Shown: piece after piece, positions 1-4,493 of the stretch
Numbering within the stretch: the first letter of the stretch is position 1
Layout: the number at the start of each line of letters is the position of its first letter
DNA from: Gudongella sp964604145
GTDB lineage: Bacteria; Bacillota; Clostridia; Tissierellales; Tissierellaceae
Direction of reading: 5' to 3'
Length of the DNA stretch: 5,439 nucleotides
NCBI GenBank assembly: GCA_964604145.1
Contig: CAZRXS010000086.1
Span: 1-5,439, forward strand
Position numbers and translations under genes: made by a program
Notes under the pieces: model-generated
Told to the model about the DNA's origin: nothing
Seen by the model: the letters and a program-made list of their open reading frames with translations, nothing else
Databases searched by the model: none

Positions 1-379
1 TTGAGAGTCCTTGATGAAGCATAATTGCCTCTGATAATTGATTTCCTATTGTATAGACAGGATTTAAAGAAGTCATAGGTTCCTGAAAAATCATGGATAT
101 CCTATTACCTCTTATTTTTCTCATCTTATTTTCGCTTAATTTAAGTAAGTCTTCACCATGAAATAAGATTTCTCCATTTTCTATTTTCCCTGGGGGGCTA
201 TTTATTAGCCTCATTATTGATAAAGCTGTTACACTTTTACCCGATCCTGATTCACCAACAATTCCAACAGTTTCTTTTTTATTTATATGAAATGAAACAT
301 TCTCTACCGCAGGTACAACTTTTTTATCCATATAGAAGAATGTGGATAGGTCTTTAACCTCTAATAATAAATCATTCAT
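1..379 (-). CDS. Peptide/nickel-type ABC transporter ATP-binding protein, OppD/DppD-like (N-terminal part, cut by window edge)
   Basis: This is the ATPase subunit of an oligopeptide, dipeptide or nickel ABC importer. It powers uptake from the cytoplasmic face of the membrane. Reading the minus strand from ATG at 379 gives 126 codons starting MNDLLLEVKDLSTFFY and running off the left edge. The Walker A motif GESGSGKS is at about residues 42-49, and the Q-loop stretch FQEPMTSLNP is at about 98-107. The EPMTSLNP form is characteristic of the OppD/DppD/OppF group. The ABC signature, Walker B and the C-terminal oligopeptide-binding extension lie outside the window. An AAGGAG site at 385-390 is five bases upstream of the ATG and fixes the start. 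No permease gene lies upstream, so this ATPase seems to be first in its transcript rather than following the permeases as in the classic oppABCDF order. OppD against DppD cannot be decided here, and the substrate is unknown. Confidence 0.93.
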   Translation of the reverse strand, partial: MNDLLLEVKDLSTFFYMDKKVVPAVENVSFHINKKETVGIVGESGSGKSVTALSIMRLINSPPGKIENGEILFHGEDLLKLSENKMRKIRGNRISMIFQEPMTSLNPVYTIGNQLSEAIMLHQGLS

Positions 380-402
380 GGTTTCTCCTTATATTTTTTA
401 TT

Positions 403-431
403 AATTTAAAGTATATTTACCCTTTAGTCAA
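403..431 (-). promoter_or_regulatory. Possible sigma-A promoter of the OppD-like gene
   Basis: On the minus strand TTGACT (426-431) is followed after 17 bases by TAAATT (403-408), a four-of-six match to the -10 consensus. The better-looking TATACT (410-415) sits only 10 bases from that -35, so it would need a different one. The position, between the upstream terminator and the start at 379, suits a promoter. The exact elements are uncertain. Confidence 0.35.
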
Positions 432-506
432 AATTTTTAAACTTTAGTGATTGTTTCAAAAATAAACTGTTATAAAATTATAATTCAGCTTAAATATCCA
501 AAATTG

Positions 507-530
507 TAAAGGGACCAATTGGTCCCTTTA
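507..530 (-). terminator. Perfect palindromic hairpin, probable terminator of the nucleotidyltransferase operon
   Basis: The arms TAAAGGGACC (507-516) and GGTCCCTTTA (521-530) are perfect complements around an AATT loop, giving a 10-bp stem with a GC-rich core. It lies about 60 bases beyond the stop of the minus-strand gene ending at 591. On the minus strand the stem is followed by ACAATTTTGG, a short and impure T run, so termination may be modest. On the plus strand no gene reads into it and the following TCTATTATAT is not a clean T run. A protein-binding palindrome is the alternative reading. Confidence 0.6.
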
Positions 531-590
531 TCTATTATATCATAGTTCAAGCTCTTTTATGTGTTTAACAATTGGAGCTCCCTCTGTTAT

Positions 591-971
591 TTAAACTCTA
601 TCTATTGCATCTAAATCAAAATAGACATTTCTAGCTCTAAATGGAGCTGGATTTGTATATTGTAATTTAAATTTATCAAAATCACTAAGTCGTTTAGAAT
701 GATAATATGGCCTTACAAACAAGAGCCGTTTATCTCTTAACCAATCTGGCACTTCTAAGCCATGTATTTGCAAATAATAGTCTATTAATGCAGAAGTTTT
801 TGTTAAATACTCTAGTTCCTCATTAGTACATAAATTTAAGTCAGCAGGCTCTTTAGTTAAACTTTCAATAAAACTCTTGTCTTTATATTTTAATAGGTCC
901 AATAGTTGATTTAAGCTTGTATCTTCATCTGGATAGTTAAATAAATCTTCCAAAAACTTATTCCCAATCAT
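591..971 (-). CDS. Small partner protein of the nucleotidyltransferase; putative antitoxin or accessory subunit
   Basis: This encodes a 126-residue soluble protein with no signal peptide or membrane segment. The N-terminal half is acidic and probably helical. The C-terminal half carries VPDWLRD (about 74-80), a RPYYHS segment (87-92) and PAPFRARNVYFD ending DAIDRV at the very C-terminus (about 108-126). From memory, a similar ending (P-x-W, then PxxFRxRNVxxD, then RV) occurs in proteins encoded beside DUF6036-type nucleotidyltransferases. Those often have an N-terminal helix-turn-helix, which is not evident here. Its start overlaps the end of the nucleotidyltransferase gene by 14 bases, and an AGGAGAGGA-like site lies inside that gene, so translation is probably coupled. 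The antitoxin role is inferred from context only. A substrate-recruiting subunit of the enzyme is an alternative. Confidence 0.75.
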   Translation of the reverse strand: MIGNKFLEDLFNYPDEDTSLNQLLDLLKYKDKSFIESLTKEPADLNLCTNEELEYLTKTSALIDYYLQIHGLEVPDWLRDKRLLFVRPYYHSKRLSDFDKFKLQYTNPAPFRARNVYFDLDAIDRV

Positions 972-1518
972 AACCTAAATCCTCTCCTAAGTATTTAATA
1001 AACTTCATCTGTCTCTCGCCAATAAGCTTTAGTGGCAAATAATCTGCAAAGATTTGCAACAACTCATCTTTAGTCTGGATACCTAAATCCCTGCACAGAA
1101 TATATGCATCCAAAAAATCTTTAGCAGGTTCTGATCTTGCAGCTAAAATTTTCATTGCTAAAAGCTGCTCAGTTTTAGGCTTTAATATTTTCAAGTTTGA
1201 AAATGTCCTAAAAGTTTCTTTGTCTTCTTTTATCAAAGACTTCAGGGGTTCTTTAATTTCTTCATTAATCCAATTATCAGGTAGGCTAAATGTAAATTTA
1301 GTAGTGTCTAAAATATTCTCTAGTAATTTACTGTTTATTTCGCTAAATACACAATCTATATCTTTAGTGGCTGGTCTATTGTCATAAACCATTGTCATAA
1401 TAGATCCACCGTAAACTGTGATTTCGAGCTGTAATTGATTCTCTTTTAGTCTCTGGTTCAAATAAACAAAAACTTCTAATAGTTTATCCTTGTCCATTAA
1501 ATCTATATCTTTATCCAT
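958..1518 (-). CDS. DUF6036/AbiEii-like nucleotidyltransferase (toxin-type MNT superfamily)
   Basis: This 186-residue cytoplasmic protein has the core of the DNA polymerase beta-type nucleotidyltransferase fold. It shows YGGSI at about 36-40, then R48, then TKDIDCVF at 51-58 with the metal-binding pair D53 and D55. A C-terminal helical part follows with LKPKTEQLLAMKILAARSEP (112-131) and KDFLDAY (133-139). The spacing matches AbiEii, MenA and DUF6036 relatives, where LLAMKLxAxRxxxKDxxD follows the active site. Known members transfer nucleotides to tRNA or proteins and act as toxins or in phage defence. The substrate of this one is unknown. A GAGGTGG site at 1525-1531, six bases upstream, supports ATG at 1518. 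The second Met, residue 8, has no ribosome site. It is the first gene of a two-gene unit, overlapping the 126-aa partner. The fold is fairly secure; toxicity is inferred. Confidence 0.83.
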   Translation of the reverse strand: MDKDIDLMDKDKLLEVFVYLNQRLKENQLQLEITVYGGSIMTMVYDNRPATKDIDCVFSEINSKLLENILDTTKFTFSLPDNWINEEIKEPLKSLIKEDKETFRTFSNLKILKPKTEQLLAMKILAARSEPAKDFLDAYILCRDLGIQTKDELLQIFADYLPLKLIGERQMKFIKYLGEDLGYDWE

Positions 1519-1524
1519 GATAAA

Positions 1525-1531
1525 CCACCTC
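1525..1531 (-). promoter_or_regulatory. Ribosome binding site deciding the nucleotidyltransferase start
   Basis: GAGGTGG on the minus strand lies six bases before ATG at 1518. It favours this start over the in-frame ATG seven codons later, which is preceded only by AT-rich coding sequence. Confidence 0.75.
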
Positions 1532-1557
1532 GTATTTAATATTTTAAACCTACTTCA

Positions 1558-1568
1558 ATTATACCATA
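1558..1568 (-). promoter_or_regulatory. Extended -10 promoter for the nucleotidyltransferase operon
   Basis: The minus strand reads TGGTATAAT, a perfect -10 hexamer (1558-1563) with the TGN extension. It is about 40 bases upstream of the start codon and just outside the stop of the preceding gene at 1573. The -35 position (about 1581-1586, TAAAAG) matches poorly, as is common for extended -10 promoters. It would let the two-gene module be transcribed independently of the upstream lipoprotein operon. Confidence 0.5.
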
Positions 1569-1572
1569 TTAA

Positions 1573-1887
1573 TTAATAGTCTTTTAAATCTTTAATAACA
1601 GCAAGTGCATTTAAGGCCAAAGTAACTATAAGTAATGTTGTACTTGCAAGAACTACTGCCCCACTTGTATCCATAAGTGCAGCCCAATCACCTATCTCTA
1701 CTAAATAATTGTTATAGACGATTTGGAAAAATATCGAAATAGCACAGGCACTTAAGCTTAAAAATATGTATAGACTGCCCTTTTTAGAATCAATATTGTT
1801 ATACTTTGACATATAAATACCAGGTAAAACCCAAGCTGCCAATCCTAGTATTAAAGAAGCTGGTGTAAGCCAATATATCATTTTCAT
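1573..1887 (-). CDS. Small three-helix membrane protein of unknown function
   Basis: This 104-residue protein has three predicted membrane segments, at about residues 5-24, 39-58 and 75-98. The linker between helices 2 and 3 is hydrophilic (YNNYLVEIGDWAALMDTSG). That linker and the GAVVLAS turn look like a conserved small membrane family seen in many Bacillota, from memory, with no known function. An AAAGGAGAG site precedes the ATG at 1887 by about nine bases. A second ATG two codons on is possible but closer to the limit. It follows the lipoprotein gene after a 23-base gap on the same strand with no terminator between, so the two are probably co-transcribed and act together at the membrane. 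I do not recognise a catalytic or transport motif. Confidence 0.78.
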   Translation of the reverse strand: MKMIYWLTPASLILGLAAWVLPGIYMSKYNNIDSKKGSLYIFLSLSACAISIFFQIVYNNYLVEIGDWAALMDTSGAVVLASTTLLIVTLALNALAVIKDLKDY

Positions 1888-1910
1888 TGTCGGTTTCTCT
1901 CCTTTAAACT

Positions 1911-2651
1911 CTAGTCTTTTATTATATAATCTGTCATCTTAGTCTCTTCCCATATAATACCCTTGGGGGACACGTTTGAATAAAGAGTAATCATATCATC
2001 TTTATCTATTACAATCTTTAGATCAAAATTCATTTCTCTAGGCTCCAAGTATTCGTCGTACATCTGCTGATAGTTTGGATTTCCACTCTCTTTTGCTTCT
2101 TTAATATATCCGACTGTATCAGGATCTTTATCGTAGTTTTTCTCAATTATCTTATAGAAAAATGTGGCCTCTACATCCCCATCAACAAGCTTTTCTTCAT
2201 AGTTTGAAATTTGAAAATCTAAAAGCTCATAGTATGGAGAAAAGGCAGCTATGGATTGTTCCTTCATATATTCACTTATTTTTTTATAATTAGCATCTGC
2301 TCTTTCAATTAATCTAACTATATCTGTTGAAGTTTGTGTTGGGTAAGATTCCGCTACATCCACCACATCAACTGTTATTCTATCTCCAATACTAAAATCT
2401 TTAAATTCAATATCAAAAGTCCCGGTATCTGTAACTTCAACATACCTTGCGCCTTCAGTTGATACATAGCTTTTATCGCCTATAAGACTATCTAGGGCTA
2501 ATCCACGAACTAAAAACACTTTTTCTTCTTGATTGATCTCTAGAATCTCAGCACTAACTTCCATATAGAGAACTTCTTGCTCTTTCCTACATGAAATAAG
2601 CATTGCTAGAGATAATACAATAAGTACTAATATTGAAAATCCTTTTCTCAT
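1911..2651 (-). CDS. Lipoprotein with DUF3221-like OB-fold domain and C-terminal NTF2-like-sized domain
   Basis: This 246-residue lipoprotein is exported and anchored outside the membrane. Its signal peptide (MRK, hydrophobic 5-19) ends in the lipobox LISC with the lipidated Cys at 21. Residues about 28-115 resemble the DUF3221/YobA OB-fold family: beta-rich, a GDRITVDV strand (89-96), then AESYPTQTSTDIVRL (100-114), whose SYPxQ step is typical. Residues about 120-240 form a second domain containing FFYKIIEKNYDKDPDTVGY (164-182), a lysine/glutamate-rich loop and ITLYSNVSPKGIIWE (221-235). It recalls secreted Bacillota domains of unknown function with an NTF2-like size, but I cannot confirm the fold. 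AGGGGGT seven bases upstream fixes the start. It heads an operon with the three-helix membrane protein and diverges from the PadR gene. Function is unknown; envelope sensing or ligand binding is a guess. Confidence 0.85.
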   Translation of the reverse strand: MRKGFSILVLIVLSLAMLISCRKEQEVLYMEVSAEILEINQEEKVFLVRGLALDSLIGDKSYVSTEGARYVEVTDTGTFDIEFKDFSIGDRITVDVVDVAESYPTQTSTDIVRLIERADANYKKISEYMKEQSIAAFSPYYELLDFQISNYEEKLVDGDVEATFFYKIIEKNYDKDPDTVGYIKEAKESGNPNYQQMYDEYLEPREMNFDLKIVIDKDDMITLYSNVSPKGIIWEETKMTDYIIKD

Positions 2652-2685
2652 AATCGCTACCCCCTATGTTATTACTTATATCTTA

Positions 2686-2718
2686 AGTATAGCTATTTTA
2701 AATAAATAAAGGGTTACA
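2686..2718 (-). promoter_or_regulatory. Tentative promoter of the lipoprotein operon
   Basis: On the minus strand TATACT (2686-2691) lies about 35 bases before the start codon and could be a -10, but the sigma-A -35 position reads ACCCTT, a poor match. A TGTAACC string (2712-2718) stands where an ECF-type -35 would be, yet the expected CGAC/CGTA-like -10 is missing (TAGC). A 14-bp dyad, ATAATT-AC-AATTAT, lies just upstream at 2721-2734. Which sigma factor is used cannot be decided. Confidence 0.3.
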
Positions 2719-2792
2719 CTATAATTACAATTATTTAATCCACTAATTTTATTTTAACATAAATTGGCCTTTTAGCTTTTCACTATTTTTTT

Positions 2793-2850
2793 CTATGTTC
2801 TATTGACAATACAGTATAAAAAATATATACTATGTTCATAGTCAATATAG
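2793..2850. promoter_or_regulatory. Nested inverted and direct repeats around the padR promoter; putative PadR operator
   Basis: Several repeats overlap the promoter. There is a direct repeat CTATGTTC at 2793-2800 and 2830-2837. Inverted pairs are TATTGAC/GTCAATA (2801-2807 and 2841-2847), AGTATA/TATACT (2813-2818 and 2826-2831), and the compact dyad ACTATG-TT-CATAGT (2829-2842). The AGTATA/TATACT pair covers the spacer and the -10, and the compact dyad covers the start of transcription. A dimeric repressor bound there would exclude polymerase. PadR regulators commonly bind such dyads in their own promoters, so autoregulation is the natural inference. Confidence 0.55.
2803..2831 (+). promoter_or_regulatory. 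Near-consensus sigma-A promoter of the PadR-permease operon
   Basis: TTGACA at 2803-2808 is a perfect -35. A 17-base spacer leads to TATACT at 2826-2831, a five-of-six -10. Transcription should start near 2838-2840, giving a leader of about 50 bases before the ATG at 2890. A promoter this strong normally needs a repressor, which fits the repeats that overlap it. Confidence 0.82.
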
Positions 2851-2889
2851 TGATTGCGGATATAGCTTTATTTCTTATGGAGGTGTTTT

Positions 2890-3261
2890 ATGACTAAGGA
2901 TAAAAATAATAATTGTACAATTAAAAATGGAAAGATGGATAGGTTTTTAGAAGTATGTCTATTAGTCCTTCTCTACGATAAGCTTGGATATGGCTATGGT
3001 CTTATTGAAGACCTTGAAGCTTTTGGCTTTTCAAGTGATGATTTAAATGTAAGCACTCTTTATAGAACTTTAAGAAAAATGGAAAATGAAGATTTAGTTA
3101 CATCTCTATGGGAAGAAAGTGGTTTAGGACCAAAAAGAAGAGTATATAAAATAACAGAAGCAGGGAAAACTGATTTAGACAATTGGATAGGTATACTAAA
3201 GAATAGGAAAAAAAGAATTGAAAATCTTATACAAAAGTATGAAGAAAAAACTATTAAATAA
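2890..3261 (+). CDS. PadR family transcriptional regulator
   Basis: This 123-residue cytoplasmic DNA-binding protein has the PadR winged helix. Residues about 19-31 (FLEVCLLVLLYDK) are helix 1. GYGYGLIEDLEAFGF (33-47) is the hallmark YGYxLIxxLxxxG. STLYRTLRKMENEDLV (55-70) is the recognition helix region, and WEESGLGPKRRVYKIT with GKTDLDNW (74-98) forms the wing and C-terminal helix. A charged C-terminal tail (KNRKKRIENLIQKYEEK) would extend the dimerisation helix of this short PadR subfamily. GGAGG six bases upstream sets the start. PadR proteins usually repress neighbouring transporter genes and are released by a small ligand. Here two permease genes follow 40 bases downstream in the same direction, so it probably controls them and itself through the repeats at its promoter. 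The ligand is unknown. Confidence 0.92.
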   Translation: MTKDKNNNCTIKNGKMDRFLEVCLLVLLYDKLGYGYGLIEDLEAFGFSSDDLNVSTLYRTLRKMENEDLVTSLWEESGLGPKRRVYKITEAGKTDLDNWIGILKNRKKRIENLIQKYEEKTIK

Positions 3262-3264
3262 TTA

Positions 3265-3285
3265 AATCCAGCATCGCTTTGGATT
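3265..3285 (+). other. Small stem-loop between padR and the first permease
   Basis: AATCCA (3265-3270) and TGGATT (3280-3285) can pair around a nine-base loop, ending directly against the AAAGGAGGT ribosome site at 3286-3294. It has no T run, so it is not a terminator. It could set the ratio of regulator to permease by limiting or protecting the message. The stem is short and the role is speculative. Confidence 0.3.
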
Positions 3286-3301
3286 AAAGGAGGTATTGTA
3301 G

Positions 3302-3781
3302 ATGGGAACTATTATAACTATATATAGCTTACTAGGAGCATTCCTTATAGTTTCTTTGATAAAGAGTAAAGAGAAGACAAAGAAAGCTTTTAAAATAGGC
3401 AGCAAAGCTTTGTTAAAAGCAGCACCTAGTTTATTAGCAGTTATTGGTTTTGTAGGATTAACTCTAGGAATTCTAACACCTGAGACGATTTCAAAACTTG
3501 TAGGTGCCGAAGCAGGATTTACTGCCACGATTTTTGCAGCCACGCTTGGTGCAATCACTTTAATTCCTTCACTAGTAGCTTTTCCACTAGCAGGCTCGCT
3601 TCTACGATCAGGAGCCACAATTATGACTATCTCTGCATTTATCACTACGCTTGTTATGGTTGGCTTGGTAACTATGCCTTTAGAAATAAAAGAGTTTGGA
3701 AAGAAATTTACTCTGCTTCGTAATGGGCTGAGTTTTATTTCCGCTCTTATTATAGCTGGGATTATGGGGGTGCTATTATAA
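3302..3781 (+). CDS. Half-size permease of the ArsP/DUF318 (YraQ) superfamily, first subunit
   Basis: This 159-residue integral membrane protein has about five hydrophobic segments (roughly 2-19, 43-60, 70-93, 104-124, 140-159) and a lysine-rich cytoplasmic loop after the first. Its core is ITLIPSLVAFPLAGSLLRSGA (85-105), followed by FITTLVMVGLVTMPLEIKEFGKKFTLLRN (113-141). The FPxxxSLLRSGA element and the later helix match one repeat of the predicted permease family COG0701/PF03773, whose usual members are about 300-350 residues with two such repeats. It is therefore about half normal length. It has no cysteine, so the cysteine pair tied to organoarsenical efflux in ArsP is missing. AAAGGAGGT seven bases upstream sets the start. 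Its stop overlaps the next permease start, and the two probably form a heterodimer. The substrate is unknown. Confidence 0.8.
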   Translation: MGTIITIYSLLGAFLIVSLIKSKEKTKKAFKIGSKALLKAAPSLLAVIGFVGLTLGILTPETISKLVGAEAGFTATIFAATLGAITLIPSLVAFPLAGSLLRSGATIMTISAFITTLVMVGLVTMPLEIKEFGKKFTLLRNGLSFISALIIAGIMGVLL

Positions 3782-3783
3782 TG
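3779..3783 (+). other. TAATG stop-start overlap coupling the two permease halves
   Basis: The stop TAA (3779-3781) of the first permease shares its last A with the ATG (3781-3783) of the second. A GGGGGTG ribosome site inside the end of the first gene (3766-3772) is eight bases before the ATG. This arrangement supports coupled translation and equal amounts of the two subunits. Confidence 0.8.
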
Positions 3784-4311
3784 AATACACTAAAGAAATT
3801 TAGACTCCCGATTGTTATTCTAATTATCTATATCGCTTTAGCAATATGGATGCCGCCAATCGCTAAGAGTTCAACAAAAGTCTCCCTAGATTATTTTAAA
3901 GAAATGGCTCTTATTTTACCACCAGTTTTTATTCTTATGGGTCTTATTGAAATTTGGATTCCTAAAGATAAAATAGAAAAATGGCTTGGTAAAGATTCAG
4001 GAGTAAAAGGAGCTATAATTTCGGTAGCGCTTGGTACATTACCCACTGGTCCTTTGTATGTGTCGTTTCCAATGACAGCATCACTTCTCCGCAGTGGAGC
4101 CAGTGTAGCTAACATGGTTCTTTTCTTGGGTTCTTGGGCTGCTTTAAAAATCCCACAACTTATGATTGAAATTAAGTTTTTAGGACTATCATTCACTGTG
4201 CTTAGATTTACATTAACACTAATAACACTTGTACTAATAGGATTTATTATGGAAATAATACTTAAAAAAAGTCCTGATAAAGAATGGTTAGATAGTGTAG
4301 ATAAAAGCTAA
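3781..4311 (+). CDS. Half-size permease of the ArsP/DUF318 (YraQ) superfamily, second subunit
   Basis: This 176-residue membrane protein is paralogous to the one just upstream. Hydrophobic segments lie at about 9-27, 41-60, 76-95, 108-126 and 138-162, with a charged tail (KKSPDKEWLDSVDKS). The shared core is TLPTGPLYVSFPMTASLLRSGAS (86-108), then WAALKIPQLMIEIKFLGLSF (119-138) and LRF. This aligns with the FPLAGSLLRSGA and MPLEIKEFG parts of the first subunit. The extra GPLY before the motif and the PQLMIE helix distinguish it. It also lacks cysteine. Together the two halves would supply the two repeats of a normal full-length family member. It is the last gene of the PadR-controlled unit. 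No clear T-run terminator follows it. Export of a toxic compound fits a PadR neighbour but is inference. Confidence 0.8.
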   Translation: MNTLKKFRLPIVILIIYIALAIWMPPIAKSSTKVSLDYFKEMALILPPVFILMGLIEIWIPKDKIEKWLGKDSGVKGAIISVALGTLPTGPLYVSFPMTASLLRSGASVANMVLFLGSWAALKIPQLMIEIKFLGLSFTVLRFTLTLITLVLIGFIMEIILKKSPDKEWLDSVDKS

Positions 4312-4317
4312 TAGACT

Positions 4318-4338
4318 TTATTTGGAAATTATATCCAT
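4318..4338 (-). other. Six-codon mini-ORF with ribosome site and -10 box in the convergent gap (unlikely gene)
   Basis: On the minus strand a TATAAT box (4383-4388) is followed by AAGGAG (4348-4353) and, nine bases on, an ATG opening MDIISK and a stop. It looks like the expression signals of a gene without the gene: a gene-start remnant, a leader peptide or chance in AT-rich DNA. No -35 is evident. Confidence 0.15.
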
Positions 4339-4395
4339 ATCAATTAACTCCTTAACAATAAATAGTTAGTTTATTCTTTATTATTATACCCACAT

Positions 4396-4415
4396 GGGCG
4401 GCGTGGAAACCGCCC
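4396..4415. repeat. GC-rich hairpin resembling a dispersed intergenic palindromic repeat
   Basis: GGGCGG (4396-4401) and CCGCCC (4410-4415) pair around the loop CGTGGAAA. With its flanks (TGTAGGGGGCGG read on the minus strand) it forms a GC-rich island in a very AT-rich gap. From memory, very similar GTAGGGGCGG...CCGCCC units are scattered between genes in several anaerobes. Neither strand has a T run after the stem, so it is not a standard terminator, though it may stop mRNA decay or weakly separate the two convergent operons. Confidence 0.55.
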
Positions 4416-4445
4416 CCTACAAATCACATTTATTTCTTCCATTTT

Positions 4446-4493
4446 ATTAGTAGATTTTATTGATTCGTCTATATCGACAAGCTTTCTACTAAT
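4446..4493. repeat. Nine-base inverted repeat flanking the 3' end of metQ
   Basis: ATTAGTAGA (4446-4454) and TCTACTAAT (4485-4493) are perfect complements separated by 30 bases. The right arm includes the metQ stop codon. The stem is AT-rich and has no T run on either side, so it is not a good intrinsic terminator. It could be a 3'-end mRNA structure. Confidence 0.45.

Noticed and set aside
507..530. T-box or other riboswitch, suggested by the GGGACC...GGTCCC stem
   Set aside because: No leader stem I, T-box bulge sequence or downstream amino-acid gene fits. The hairpin sits after the gene ending at 591, as a terminator would.
2692..2718. ECF sigma (SigX-like) promoter for the lipoprotein operon based on TGTAAC
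   Set aside because: The -35-like TGTAAC is present, but at the right spacing the -10 reads TAGC rather than CGAC or CGTA, so it was kept only as a tentative note.
3262..3645. Minus-strand open frame of 127 codons opposite the first permease
   Set aside because: It lies opposite a well-supported permease gene, has no recognisable domain and no ribosome site of its own, and its composition is that of an antisense shadow.
3891..4196. Minus-strand open frame of 101 codons opposite the second permease
   Set aside because: It is antisense to a family-matched membrane protein and shows no domain or start signal.
3302..4311. Frameshifted single ArsP gene
   Set aside because: The second frame has its own well-spaced ribosome site and ATG, its own N-terminal helix and a different motif variant. 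The overlap is a clean TAATG, so these are two intact genes.
4372..4443. Minus-strand 23-codon frame through the GC-rich repeat
   Set aside because: It lacks a ribosome site and its arginine/proline-rich peptide arises from reading the palindromic repeat; such frames are a known source of false small genes.
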